This document shows positions 24,501 to 33,814 of a stretch of 62,415 bases of DNA, one piece after another (the stretch's first letter is position 1; each line of letters starts with the position of its first letter). Made by a program: the position numbers and the translations under genes. This stretch comes from Sulfitobacter aestuariivivens. GTDB taxonomy: Bacteria > Pseudomonadota > Alphaproteobacteria > Rhodobacterales > Rhodobacteraceae. The notes under the pieces were generated by a model, which saw only the letters and a list, made by a program, of their open reading frames with translations, had not been told where the DNA came from and did not search any database. Where the stretch lies: assembly GCF_014763045.1 (NCBI RefSeq), contig NZ_JACTAG010000005.1:1-62415 (forward strand), written 5' to 3'.

Positions 24501-25916
24501 ATGGCCGGACGATTTTTTCGCAGTTCCACACCCGCCGAGGCGGAGACCCCGTCAAAGCCGGACGTGCTCAAGCTTGATGAATTCAGCACCAAGTCATCGA
24601 ATGGCGCGCATAAACCCGCCCCTTTCGGGTCTGACGCCGGCGCCGGCCCGGATTTCGTTGCCGAACGTGTGGCCCTGCACCGGCATTTGCTGGACAAGAT
24701 CAACCTGTCGATCCTCGACACGATGGAATCCGAAGAGATTCACGAAGAGCTGCGCCCGCTGGTGCGGAGCTATGCCAAGGAAAACAAGCTTCCTCTGAAC
24801 GCAACCGAACTTGATTCACTGATCAAGGACATCGGGGACGAGATGCTGGGCCTTGGCCCGTTGGAGCCGCTGTTGGCCGACGATTCAATTGCAGATATTC
24901 TGATTGTCGGATCGGGCACCACCTATGTGGAACGACGGGGCAAGCTGGAAAAGACCAGCGTGCGCTTCAAGGACGAGGCGCATTTGATGCGCATCGTGAA
25001 CAAGGTGGTTGCAGCTGTCGGACGGCGCGTCGACGAATCCTCGCCATTGGTGGATGCGCGCCTGCAGGATGGGTCGCGGGTAAACGTGGCAATTCGGCCT
25101 GTCGCAGTCGACGGACCACAGGTGTCCATTCGTAAATTTTCCCGTAACCCCTTGTCACTCCTCAAACTTGTTGAGGCAGGTGCGCTGTCAAAGGGCATGG
25201 CCGAACTGTTGGCCGCAGCGGTGGAAGCAAAGGTTTCGATGATCGTCTCGGGCGGAACGGGCTCTGGTAAAACGACAATGCTGAATGCGCTGTCCAGCTT
25301 CATTCCGCATGACGAACGTCTGGTGACGATCGAAGACGCGGCCGAACTTCAGTTGCAGCAGCCCCATGTTGTGCGGCTGGAAACTCGCCCCCCCACTGTG
25401 GATGGGCGCAACGAGATTTTGCAGCGTGATCTGGTCAAGAACGCCCTGCGGATGCGCCCTGACCGCGTGATCATCGGCGAAGTCAGGGGCCCCGAGGCGT
25501 TTGATATGCTGCAAGCCATGAACACCGGCCACGAAGGATCGATGTCGACCATTCACGCCAACAACCCCCGCGATGCGATCAGCCGGGTGGAGCAGATGGT
25601 CGGTATGGCCGGTATGCCAATGAGCCAGATGGCGATCCGGTCGCAGATCAGCTCAGCGGTACATATGATAGTCCAGTTGTCGCGCATGCGGGACGGCTCG
25701 CGGCGTGTGACCTCCATTGCCGAGATTACGGGCATGGAAGGGGACATCATCCAGCTGCAGGAAATTCACAAGCTGCGCCGCCTCGGTGTGGCCGAAGACG
25801 GCAAAATCAGCACCGAATTCCGCGCCACAGGTGTGCGGCCCAGCTTTATCGGGGATCTTGAGACGATGAACATTCATCTCGATCCGCATATGTTCAACCC
25901 TTCAACCGCGCTGTAA
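24501..25916 (+). CDS. cpaF: CpaF/TadA secretion ATPase
   Basis: This 471-residue hexameric ATPase of the type II/IV secretion family powers Flp pilus assembly. It has Walker [16 protein letters not shown] (about 250-264), an Asp box region [11 protein letters not shown], Walker [20 protein letters not shown], and the His box [20 protein letters not shown]. The variable N-terminal 80 residues are followed by a helical domain with [23 protein letters not shown] 24501 is preferred over an upstream TTG. It lies between the L,D-transpeptidase and tadB. Confidence 0.95.
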   Translation: MAGRFFRSSTPAEAETPSKPDVLKLDEFSTKSSNGAHKPAPFGSDAGAGPDFVAERVALHRHLLDKINLSILDTMESEEIHEELRPLVRSYAKENKLPLNATELDSLIKDIGDEMLGLGPLEPLLADDSIADILIVGSGTTYVERRGKLEKTSVRFKDEAHLMRIVNKVVAAVGRRVDESSPLVDARLQDGSRVNVAIRPVAVDGPQVSIRKFSRNPLSLLKLVEAGALSKGMAELLAAAVEAKVSMIVSGGTGSGKTTMLNALSSFIPHDERLVTIEDAAELQLQQPHVVRLETRPPTVDGRNEILQRDLVKNALRMRPDRVIIGEVRGPEAFDMLQAMNTGHEGSMSTIHANNPRDAISRVEQMVGMAGMPMSQMAIRSQISSAVHMIVQLSRMRDGSRRVTSIAEITGMEGDIIQLQEIHKLRRLGVAEDGKISTEFRATGVRPSFIGDLETMNIHLDPHMFNPSTAL

Positions 25917-25919
25917 CCC

Positions 25920-26882
25920 ATGTTTGAAAATCCATATGTCTTTTACGGTCTGATCTTTGCGGCTGCGTTGTTGTCCATTGACACGCTGCTGCGTGCGGTC
26001 TCCACGATCAGGCGGGCCAACAGCGATGTGGCCAACCGCCTTGAGGCTTTGCGTCAGACGAAGGGGGCCGAAAACGCCTTTGGCGAACTCCTCAAGCGGC
26101 GCGGTATTGGCGGTCGCGATGGCGAACAGACGCTGGGAGGCTGGTTCAATCAGCTGATTGCCCAGACCGGGCGGGAATACAGCATGCCACGGCGCATCGT
26201 CAGTGTCGCGTTCCTGTGTTTGGTTGGCTATATATTGGGGGCACTTTTCGTCACCCAAAACACGACATATCTGGTTGTCTTTGCTCTGATCTTTGGGTTT
26301 GGGTCGGCCATTCTGCTTTTGATTATGATGCGCCGCAATCGCATCAAGGTGTTCACCGCACAACTGGCACCCGCGATAGATATTATCGTGCGCAGCCTTA
26401 ATGCAGGCCACCCGCTGACAACATCCATTGCGCTGGTATCGCGCGAGATGCCTGACCCGATCGGATCGGAATTCGGCATTCTCAGCGATCAGATGACCTT
26501 TGGTTCCGAATTGGAACAGGCCATGCTGAACATGTACGACCGGGTCGGCGCGGATGAATTGAATATGGTCACGGTCAGCGTAAGTGTACAACGTGGCACT
26601 GGCGGCAACCTCGCTGAAATCCTGGAAAACCTCGCACAAATGATCCGGGACCGATTGATGATCCGGGCCAAGATCAGGGCGATTTCGGCCGAAGGTCGTA
26701 TCACGGCCTGGATCATGCTCCTGTTTCCCTTTGGCCTATTTTACATGCTGCTGTTCATGGTTCCGGTCTACTTCGACCCGGTCTGGGAAAGCGGCTATGG
26801 CGGGATTGTTGTTGGTGTCTGCCTTGCATTGATCTTCTTCGGCATGATCGTCATCCGACGATTGGTTAACTTTGATTTCTAA
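25920..26882 (+). CDS. tadB: TadB inner-membrane platform protein
   Basis: This 320-residue T2SSF-family protein has an N-terminal membrane helix, two helices near residues 95-140 (FLCLVGYILGALFVTQNTTY and FALIFGFGSAILLLIMMRRN), and a cytoplasmic domain with QLAPAIDIIVRSLNAGHPLT, then QRGTGGNLAEILENLAQMIR and RAISAEGRITAWIM, followed by two final helices. With TadC it forms the inner-membrane platform that works with CpaF. It begins four bases after the cpaF stop. Confidence 0.93.
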   Translation: MFENPYVFYGLIFAAALLSIDTLLRAVSTIRRANSDVANRLEALRQTKGAENAFGELLKRRGIGGRDGEQTLGGWFNQLIAQTGREYSMPRRIVSVAFLCLVGYILGALFVTQNTTYLVVFALIFGFGSAILLLIMMRRNRIKVFTAQLAPAIDIIVRSLNAGHPLTTSIALVSREMPDPIGSEFGILSDQMTFGSELEQAMLNMYDRVGADELNMVTVSVSVQRGTGGNLAEILENLAQMIRDRLMIRAKIRAISAEGRITAWIMLLFPFGLFYMLLFMVPVYFDPVWESGYGGIVVGVCLALIFFGMIVIRRLVNFDF

Positions 26883-26912
26883 CTGTGTGATTGACCGCCG
26901 GGAGCGGATGCT

Positions 26913-27836
26913 TTGGACCAGACGTTAATCCTACTCAGCCTGTTTGTCGCCGTTCTCTTGGTGACCTTCGCGATATCGAATTTTTTCATTCGGCGCGCGG
27001 AAATCTCGCGCAACATCGGATCGACACGCGCGAGGCGTTCTGAAACGGATGCTGAGATCGACCGTATCCTTGGATCTGAAAACGAAGACATCCGGTATTA
27101 TCTGGACGTTGTGCAAACCCAACCTGTAAACTCACTGCCCATGCGCCTTGTGCAGGCGGGGTATTTCTCAAAGTCTGCAGTGACCAAATTCAACATCATT
27201 CGGTCCTTTATTGCCGCTGCTGTGTTCTCAGCGGTTCAATTCGGGACGGGACTTGTATTTGAACAGCTCAGTACAGCGGTCATTATTGTTCTGGCAATGC
27301 TCGCAGCTGGACTGGCGTTTGTCCTGTGTTCCGCCGTTCTTGAAAACATCGGCAAACGCAGATCGCGGGAATTCAAGAAGATCTTTCCCGATTTTCTGGA
27401 CCTGCTGCTGGTCTGTGTGGACTCGGGCCTTGGCATTGAAGCCGCCATTGAACGGGTGACACGCGAATTCCTCCTGACAACCAAGGATTTTGGGGTCCAA
27501 CTGAGTATCATCAACCTTGAGATACGTGCAGGACGACCGCTGCACGAAGCCCTGAACAACTTCTCCAAGCGCATCGCGCTTGACGAAGCACGGACGCTCG
27601 CCGTCCTGTTCAAACAAAGCCAGGAACTGGGTGCCAGTGTGGGTAAGACCCTGCGCGTCTTTGCCCGGGAAATGCGCCAATTGAGGATCATCAGAGCCGA
27701 GGAAAAGGCAAACTCCTTGCCGGTCAAGATGCTGTTTCCCATGGCGGTCTTCATGTTCCCGGTGAACCTGATTATCGTGCTCGTGCCCATTTTGATGACC
27801 ATCATCGCGATGCTTTCGGGTCTTGCACCGTCGTAA
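26913..27836 (+). CDS. tadC: TadC inner-membrane platform protein
   Basis: This 307-residue T2SSF protein starts at TTG 26913 behind a GGGAG Shine-Dalgarno. A first helix (LLSLFVAVLLVTFAIS), two middle helices near 95-140, the T2SSF motif FPDFLDLLLVCVDSGLGIEA, then KQSQELGASVGKTLRVFARE and KANSLPVKMLFPMAVFMFP, are as expected. It pairs with TadB and closes the tad unit. The 3' end overlaps a possible small minus-strand gene. Confidence 0.92.
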   Translation: MDQTLILLSLFVAVLLVTFAISNFFIRRAEISRNIGSTRARRSETDAEIDRILGSENEDIRYYLDVVQTQPVNSLPMRLVQAGYFSKSAVTKFNIIRSFIAAAVFSAVQFGTGLVFEQLSTAVIIVLAMLAAGLAFVLCSAVLENIGKRRSREFKKIFPDFLDLLLVCVDSGLGIEAAIERVTREFLLTTKDFGVQLSIINLEIRAGRPLHEALNNFSKRIALDEARTLAVLFKQSQELGASVGKTLRVFAREMRQLRIIRAEEKANSLPVKMLFPMAVFMFPVNLIIVLVPILMTIIAMLSGLAPS

Positions 27837-27969
27837 GCCTGATCAAAGCGCGTCTGAGCAGCATGTCTGTCGGACCCCATCCAGACGCGGCAGGCTTTGC
27901 GCCATCAAAACGTCTGCCTCCCGCAACTTTGTGATGACTCTCTTCCGACTTTGACCTCTTGTGTGCCAT
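27802..27969 (-). CDS. Possible small basic protein, 55 residues
   Basis: A minus-strand frame (MAHKRSKSEESHHKVAGGRR to the end QDPKASR) is preceded by an excellent GGAGG Shine-Dalgarno six bases before the ATG (27969). It is basic and Ser/His-rich and I recognise no family. It overlaps the end of tadC by 35 bp on the other strand. The ribosome-binding site is the main support. Nothing else is visible in 27970-28125. Confidence 0.35.
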   Translation of the reverse strand: MAHKRSKSEESHHKVAGGRRFDGAKPAASGWGPTDMLLRRALIRLTTVQDPKASR

Positions 27970-28125
27970 GTGATTCCTCCGTTTTCCAAACATAGCGGAG
28001 GACCACTTCAGGGGAGGTGAATCAAGAGGACAAACCGATACCAGATTGCGGCGTCCATCCGTGTTCGGATGCCAAGTGGCCAATCTTCTTTACACCATTG
28101 AGTCGAGTGCCTTAACTGCGCGGAT

Positions 28126-29160
28126 ATGCCCGATCGCGCCTTACATGCTTACCGCCTTCTTGCGATTTTGATCTTCGCCTATGCATGCCTGGTCGCGATT
28201 GCGGTTTTTGCCTACGATGTCCAGGCGCGTCTTGATACCAGCTGGACGTATGTCAGTTACTCTTTGCAGTCCTCCCTTATCCTTCTGCTGGGCGCCGCAG
28301 TTTTTCACCTGGGAAAGCTCTTTCGCGAAAAACACCCCCACCCAACCCTGGCGCTGCTGACGCAATTTCGCGCTTGGGCGAGCACTGAGCATCGCGCGGT
28401 TCACGCGGTGATTGGATTTTCAGCCTTCATTGCGATGATTTCGATCTTTGGCGCGGTCAAGTCTACGCTGCCTCAATTTGCGCCCTTCTCCTACGACGCG
28501 TTCTTCTTCAAACTGGATCGCTTCCTGTTCTTTGGCCACGATCCATATGCTATTCTGCTGCCGTTGTTTGGCAGCGACCTGGCATTATCTGTTCTGAGCA
28601 TCGCCTACCAATTTTGGCTTTTGTGCGTCATCGCATCCATTGTCTGGGTGGTGCTCAGCGCCAATCACAGGATGCGCCTGCAGTATCTCTTTGCCAATCT
28701 GATCGCATTCGCGATAGCAGGTAACCTGCTCGCTGTGCTCCTGTCGTCCGCCGGGCCCTGTTACTTCGACGAGGTTCTTGGCAGCGCGGCCTATAGCCCT
28801 CTGTTTACCCATTTGGAGGCCGCAGACGCGCGAACCGGAATGATATGGGCGCTGGATGGGCAACGGATGCTATGGGCAAGCCACGCATTCAGCCAGGGAA
28901 ACATTTCCGGCATTTCGGCAATGCCAAGTCTGCACAATCTGCACGCATGGCTCTGGGTCTTTCTGGTCTGGAAAAACCCGTTCGCTCGATATTGCGCCAT
29001 TGTGTATGCGATGATGATCTTCATCGGATCGATCGTGCTTGGCTGGCACTATGCTGTGGACAGCATCGCGGGCGTTGTTCTTGCATTTCCATGCTGGTGG
29101 CTTGCCAAGACCCTCGCAGACAGGGCGTTCAGGAACAGGGCCAAGTCGCTTTCGTCCTGA
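28126..29160 (+). CDS. PAP2-superfamily membrane phosphatase/transferase
   Basis: This 344-residue protein has six or more membrane helices. The phosphatase signatures sit in the C-terminal third: ISAMPSLHNLHAWLWVF (about 265-281, His) and IVLGWHYAVDSIAGVVLAFP (His-Asp pair). The arrangement resembles PAP2 enzymes of the inositolphosphotransferase type that act on lipid phosphates or polyprenyl diphosphates at the membrane surface. It begins the glycan region and is convergent with the glycosyltransferase at 29279. The substrate cannot be deduced. Confidence 0.82.
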   Translation: MPDRALHAYRLLAILIFAYACLVAIAVFAYDVQARLDTSWTYVSYSLQSSLILLLGAAVFHLGKLFREKHPHPTLALLTQFRAWASTEHRAVHAVIGFSAFIAMISIFGAVKSTLPQFAPFSYDAFFFKLDRFLFFGHDPYAILLPLFGSDLALSVLSIAYQFWLLCVIASIVWVVLSANHRMRLQYLFANLIAFAIAGNLLAVLLSSAGPCYFDEVLGSAAYSPLFTHLEAADARTGMIWALDGQRMLWASHAFSQGNISGISAMPSLHNLHAWLWVFLVWKNPFARYCAIVYAMMIFIGSIVLGWHYAVDSIAGVVLAFPCWWLAKTLADRAFRNRAKSLSS

Positions 29161-29278
29161 TGAGCGGACCAAATCGACGGGTACCGATAGCACCCTCCTT
29201 GGAATGCCATTTCAGACAGTGATGCAGCGTCTAAGGGTCATGCTAGGACAGGCGCAGCAATCGCAGCGTCGGTGTCCA

Positions 29279-30817
29279 TCATGACTGTGATTTGCCGTAT
29301 ACTCCGGTCGTCATCCCCTGACGGACATCAGCTGTCATCTGCGCCGCCAATCGCCGCGCGGCGGTTTTCGGGACAGGGTACGTGGCATGGAAATCTTCGC
29401 CGCTAAGCCCGACGGCAAAGGTGATTTGTTCGGGATGCGGAACAAATGCCTCGGCTTCTTCAAGCACAATCACGACATCATCCTGATGCACGTGCCGCGT
29501 GTTCCAGCTGTCGGGGGTATCAAGCCTGACGTCATGACCCAGATCAGCCAGCGCATCAGCGAGCGCCTTGGCTTGTGGAGTAAGGGAAGCGCCCATCTTT
29601 AACGCGACGCGGAAATTGAGCGCCGCGATCGTTTCCGCAGCACTGGCGTGACCCTGCGCGTTTTTGAGGGCGACAACCTCGTGGTATAGATAGGGCTGCG
29701 ACGTCGACACCCGACTGTTGTCGTCCGGATTGTCGCTGTAGACACACCCAAAGAACGGGCAATAGACCGGACGATGCTTGCGACCAAAGCGCAGCACCAA
29801 ATCCCAGTCCACCATACGTCGTAGTACCGGATCAAACCCGCCTTCGGCCTCATACAGTGACCGTTTGTGGCAAAACACGTTGAGGTCCACATAGTTTGCG
29901 GTCAGGCAATGATCCCAATTGAACGGCTCACCGCGATACCCATGCACGCTGCCGTCCGTCTGGCGCAGCAGCGCTGCGGCATAGGCACAATCGGCCCCGG
30001 ACACCTCCAGCGCGACCATCATCAGGCGCAGGTAATCGGGGGTCCAGACATTGTCAGTGTCGAGATAAGAAATAACATCTCCGGTCGCCGCGTCGAGGCC
30101 GCAGTTCCGCGCACCTGACACGCCGCCGTTATTGCCCGCGATCACCCGCAGGCGTGTGTCATCCGTGACCTCGCTCAGCATATCTTGCGTGCCGTCCGTA
30201 CTGCCGTCATCCACGATGATCAGCTCAAGGTTTCGGTGCGATTGGTTCAATACGGATCGCACCGCGTTCAACATAATATGGCCCCGGTTTCGCGTCGGCA
30301 TGATAACGCTGGCTTTGGTGCCGCGCACGGCCAGCACCGCATCGCGCTGCGCCATGAGCTGGGCCACAAAGGGCGCAATCTGGTCTATATCAAACTCGGT
30401 CATGAACCGATGCGGCCGGGTTTCTTGCTGGCGTGAAAAAGTTTCTGTCAGCGCTGCACGTGCAGTCTCCGGATCGGGTAGCGGAGGCGTCAGCGTCATG
30501 ATTTCGGAAGCCTGAAGACCCCAATGGAAGCCGGGAGCAAAGCCCTTCGCAGGCTCCGCCGTGCGATATTCGGCACGACCAAAACACTCGTAGTGCCAAA
30601 GCGGATTGTGCCCCGCCGCCGCAATCTCGGGATCACGCGCGAGATAGGCGTCGGCGCTAAATGCAGGCCCCGGATCGCGGCCCAGTTGCCCCCCAAAATG
30701 CAGGTAATGCTCAACCGGTCCATCCCGGAAACCCACAACGTCCGGGTAGGCGGCGCAATACCATTCCGCATCAAAAAACTGGGATTGGGAAATGATCTCG
30801 ACAGGGTCGCGGGTCAT
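29279..30817 (-). CDS. Family 2 glycosyltransferase with N-terminal WY-repeat module
   Basis: This protein of about 512 residues begins with a duplicated module (FFDAEWYCAAYPDVVGF, HYLHFGGQLGRDPGPAFSAD, then NPLWHYECFG) shared with two other glycosyltransferases here. A GT2 domain follows (ASVIMPTRNRGHIMLNAVRS, LIIVDDGSTDGTQDML, DVISYLDTDNVWTPDYLRLM with the DxD metal site). The C-terminal 120 residues look like a degenerate second domain. ATG 30817 is chosen for its AAGGA Shine-Dalgarno. It is the last gene of a minus-strand series that starts at 37705. Confidence 0.85.
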   Translation of the reverse strand: MTRDPVEIISQSQFFDAEWYCAAYPDVVGFRDGPVEHYLHFGGQLGRDPGPAFSADAYLARDPEIAAAGHNPLWHYECFGRAEYRTAEPAKGFAPGFHWGLQASEIMTLTPPLPDPETARAALTETFSRQQETRPHRFMTEFDIDQIAPFVAQLMAQRDAVLAVRGTKASVIMPTRNRGHIMLNAVRSVLNQSHRNLELIIVDDGSTDGTQDMLSEVTDDTRLRVIAGNNGGVSGARNCGLDAATGDVISYLDTDNVWTPDYLRLMMVALEVSGADCAYAAALLRQTDGSVHGYRGEPFNWDHCLTANYVDLNVFCHKRSLYEAEGGFDPVLRRMVDWDLVLRFGRKHRPVYCPFFGCVYSDNPDDNSRVSTSQPYLYHEVVALKNAQGHASAAETIAALNFRVALKMGASLTPQAKALADALADLGHDVRLDTPDSWNTRHVHQDDVVIVLEEAEAFVPHPEQITFAVGLSGEDFHATYPVPKTAARRLAAQMTADVRQGMTTGVYGKSQS

Positions 30818-30903
30818 GAAGCAATTCCTTGATGAAACGCTCGGGCGGGTGCGGGGTCCCGTTCCCGCGCTCACTGAGTACAGGCCAGAGCAGTTTCGAC
30901 TAT

Positions 30904-31308
30904 CTACATTTGGTCATCACCGCGCCGACGCAAAAGCCGCGACAGTACGCGAAGCGGACGTGTTAACCGCCAGGAAATACTGGCGCGAAGGCCTTCCAAC
31001 TGTGCGGTCAGTTCCGCCGTTTCCCCGCCAAGCGTCGCGATACGGCTACTCTGGCTTTCAATCACAGCCTGAGATGCAGCCTGTCTGTCCGCGCAGATTC
31101 CGGTGATCTCGCGCAGCTCAACAATCTGGCTGTCACAGCGGGCGCGGATCTCGAGATTGTCAGCTTCCAACCTCCGCATATAGCTTTCGTATGCCTGTTC
31201 AGCCTCGGACAGGAGTCGATTGACGTCCTGCGCAGAAAAAGGTTCGTCCGAGGTTTGGGCGATAAAGGGCACGTATTTTACAGGGCGGTGACCCAGCTTG
31301 ATGGCCAT
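30904..31308 (-). CDS. Small coiled-coil protein with SWRLTRPLR tail
   Basis: This 134-residue protein has a long helical, Glu/Ala-rich middle (LLSEAEQAYESYMRRLEADN to AELTAQLEGLRAS) and ends SISWRLTRPLRVLSRLLRRR. The same Ser-Trp-Arg-x-x-x-Pro-x-Arg tail closes the proteins at 31377 and 40828. This tail follows coiled coils in many large glycosyltransferases, so the protein may be a split accessory that scaffolds the neighbouring enzymes. No catalytic motif is visible. Confidence 0.6.
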   Translation of the reverse strand: MAIKLGHRPVKYVPFIAQTSDEPFSAQDVNRLLSEAEQAYESYMRRLEADNLEIRARCDSQIVELREITGICADRQAASQAVIESQSSRIATLGGETAELTAQLEGLRASISWRLTRPLRVLSRLLRRRGDDQM

Positions 31309-31376
31309 GAGAACGACTCTTTATTGGGCAATCCTAGGGGTTTGACCCATTCACGCCGCAGTGTCAAAGGGGCCGG

Positions 31377-32882
31377 TCAGCGTCGCACTAGTCGCACCAG
31401 CCAGCGCAACGGTCGGGTCAGGCGCCAGGATGTACTTTTGGTAACCATGTCATAGGCCGATTCCGCGAATTCGCTTCGATGTGTCAGCGTTGCGATTTGC
31501 GCCTGATTTTTCTCTTCCTCATCGCGCAGGATACGGCTGAGGTCGGCCATTTCTCGGTATTGGGTAGATAGCTTGCTATCCAGCGCCGCAACCTTCGTCG
31601 TCTCGTCCACAAGCCGCCGCTTGAGCGTATCGACCTGTTGGGTTTCCTGCTCAAGCTCCTTTCTGCTGAGCGCCAGATCGCTTTTCATCTCGACAAGGCG
31701 GCGGTCATGGTCCGTTTTTTCCGCTTTCAGCACGCCCAGTTCACGGTGGGTCTGTTCGGCCTCGTGACTGCGTTGTTCAAGTGCGCTTTTGACCTGGTCC
31801 AGTTCTTCCCTGATCTTCGTTTCGGCAACGCGAACTTCTTCAGCGGCTTCTTCACTTTGCTGCTGTTCGGATTTGGTCTGAGCCAGAGAGGCCTGCAGCT
31901 CCTCGTTCTGGCTACGCAGAAGTTCGATTTCCTCCGCCGACGCAACGTCTTCTGCCTTGCGCGCTACCGCAGCCGCAATTACGGGCCCAAACGTAGATGC
32001 GGCGTTGTCCAGCGCGCCGCGCAATCCATCCAGCGTGGCGTAATCGGCGGGCGCCTCTCGCCCATTGGCCCAGCGTTCCAAAACGGCGAATGCATCGCGC
32101 ACCCACTTCGAGAACATCGGGTTATCCAAAGCCTTTTGTGCAGGCTGTGCTTGATGGCGCAGACCTATATCGAGAAAGTCGTCAACTTCTGAGGCGGTTC
32201 CTGGGGCAAAGCGTGGCAACGTCAGATCAAGGTTGTCCTGCAATCGTTTGACCGTCGCGCCCCAGTTTTCCATCAGATTATCGTAGCTTACAAAAACGCG
32301 GGTCTTCCCCCGAGTATCGGCTTCGGCATCAAGTACGTGGCGCAACCAGATCAACATGGCGATGTCTTGGTCCATCCCGTCACGTGACGAGAGAGACCGC
32401 GCGACCTCCACCGGGTTGCGATGGGTCAGCACATAGCATGGTACAACATCACAGTCAGCGAGCACCTCGTCCCAAAAAGGGACAAGGCGACAGATGCGCG
32501 GGTCTTTCAAGGCAAAAAGGCGCGATTTGCCGAATTCTGATTGCAACAGATCTACGGCCTGCTCGTGATACTCATCCGCACGAATGCTTTTGTACCATCC
32601 GTCGTTGATGGCAAGCCAATCGTCCCAACGCGATCCAGCAGAGTTCAACAGCTTTGTATGCATCGCGTAGATTGGGGCGGATTCGAAATATCCCTTTTTG
32701 TTTGCATCGGTCGGGGCCATCTGGGTGGACGGCATGTCACAGCCCATCAGGTTCAGCACACCCGCAAGCGCCGACGTGCCGGAACGGTGCATGCCCAGAA
32801 CCACAAGGGCTGTCCGCCGTGCCTTGTTCTTCTTTCCGGTGCCAGGCGTCGGTTTCGAAGAGGGTTTCGGTGCTTTCGTCAT
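31377..32882 (-). CDS. Sulfotransferase with long coiled-coil C terminus
   Basis: This protein of about 501 residues has an N-terminal PAPS-binding loop ALVVLGMHRSGTSALAGVLN and a sulfotransferase fold to about residue 270 (RLVPFWDEVLADCDVVPCYV, LTHRNPVEVARSLSSRDG). About 170 residues of coiled coil follow (EELQASLAQTKSEQQQSEEA and onward), then the tail STSWRLTRPLRWLVRLVRR. It probably transfers sulfate from PAPS to a glycan. The fused coiled coil may tether it to partners with the same tail. It starts at 32882, eight bases after the previous gene's stop. Confidence 0.8.
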   Translation of the reverse strand: MTKAPKPSSKPTPGTGKKNKARRTALVVLGMHRSGTSALAGVLNLMGCDMPSTQMAPTDANKKGYFESAPIYAMHTKLLNSAGSRWDDWLAINDGWYKSIRADEYHEQAVDLLQSEFGKSRLFALKDPRICRLVPFWDEVLADCDVVPCYVLTHRNPVEVARSLSSRDGMDQDIAMLIWLRHVLDAEADTRGKTRVFVSYDNLMENWGATVKRLQDNLDLTLPRFAPGTASEVDDFLDIGLRHQAQPAQKALDNPMFSKWVRDAFAVLERWANGREAPADYATLDGLRGALDNAASTFGPVIAAAVARKAEDVASAEEIELLRSQNEELQASLAQTKSEQQQSEEAAEEVRVAETKIREELDQVKSALEQRSHEAEQTHRELGVLKAEKTDHDRRLVEMKSDLALSRKELEQETQQVDTLKRRLVDETTKVAALDSKLSTQYREMADLSRILRDEEEKNQAQIATLTHRSEFAESAYDMVTKSTSWRLTRPLRWLVRLVRR

Positions 32883-32890
32883 CGGGCGGC

Positions 32891-33685
32891 TCAAGTACTG
32901 ACTGGCGCGAGCGCTGGCATTACATGCCAAGCGGAAAGGTCAAGCCCGGTCAAGGCGGCAGTACGTTCCAGATCGGGAACAAATAGGTCATGCAAGGACT
33001 GCAACATTTCAGGTTCAAAGCGCGGACGATCTTTGCCGCCGGCGGCACTGTCGCGGATTGTGAGTGCCCCCCCTTCCCAGATCAGAGGCAGGCCGGCATT
33101 GACAGCCGCTTTCGACACATTCTTAACCTCGGGCAACCCAAGAAAACGGGTAGCCTTTGAGACAAATTCGTGGGGGTTTTCTACAAGATCGTCGAATTTG
33201 AGAAACAGAAAGTCCTCTGCGGGAAAGGCATCCAGCCAGCGCTCCAATGCGTCGGCGTAAAGGCTGGTTCTGAAAGGCGATAGTTCCACGCCCATGTCGA
33301 CCACCGCTTGCAAATCAAGTTCAGCGGCGTAGCGGTCGCGCCGCCAGTTGTGGATGTAGAATGAAATCGCTTTGGCGGTCGGTTGGCGCAGGCAGACAAT
33401 GAACTTAGGTCGCCCCTTGAGAAACTGGCGCATCCGCCCCAGCGCATCAGGCCATTGAAGATAGGTCGTCGACCCTTCACCGCGCCAGATTTCGTCACCG
33501 GCAGGGTCAAAGAATTGTTTGCAATAGGCTTCAAAGTCTTCCTGCGACCGATCCAGCTTGCGCGAAAAGAACATCGTCTCTTTGGGCACCGAAAAAAAAA
33601 TATCCGGATGGGTCGACAATACCTGCGCCAGATATGTGGTTCCCGCCTTTTGAGCGCCCAATATGAACAGGTTTGGCATTTTCAT
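32891..33685 (-). CDS. Sulfotransferase domain protein
   Basis: This sulfotransferase of about 264 residues has the 5'-phosphosulfate loop PNLFILGAQKAGTTYLAQVL near the N terminus, the 3'-phosphate region RPKFIVCLRQPTAKAISFYI, and the helical end PEMLQSLHDLFVPDLERTAA. The size is typical of carbohydrate sulfotransferases. ATG 33685 is chosen to start the fold directly and has AAGGG upstream. It lies in a minus-strand series with glycosyltransferases, which suggests that the product glycan is sulfated. Confidence 0.87.
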   Translation of the reverse strand: MKMPNLFILGAQKAGTTYLAQVLSTHPDIFFSVPKETMFFSRKLDRSQEDFEAYCKQFFDPAGDEIWRGEGSTTYLQWPDALGRMRQFLKGRPKFIVCLRQPTAKAISFYIHNWRRDRYAAELDLQAVVDMGVELSPFRTSLYADALERWLDAFPAEDFLFLKFDDLVENPHEFVSKATRFLGLPEVKNVSKAAVNAGLPLIWEGGALTIRDSAAGGKDRPRFEPEMLQSLHDLFVPDLERTAALTGLDLSAWHVMPALAPVST

Positions 33686-33814
33686 ACGCAGCGTTCCCTT
33701 GCCCGATCGTTTCGGCGGCCCTTGTCGTCCCACCGGTGGGCAAAGTCAAATGCTTGCCCGGGGTCTGTCCAAGATGAGCAAAGGTCTGCGGCGCGATTGT
33801 CGCAGGGGCGGGGG

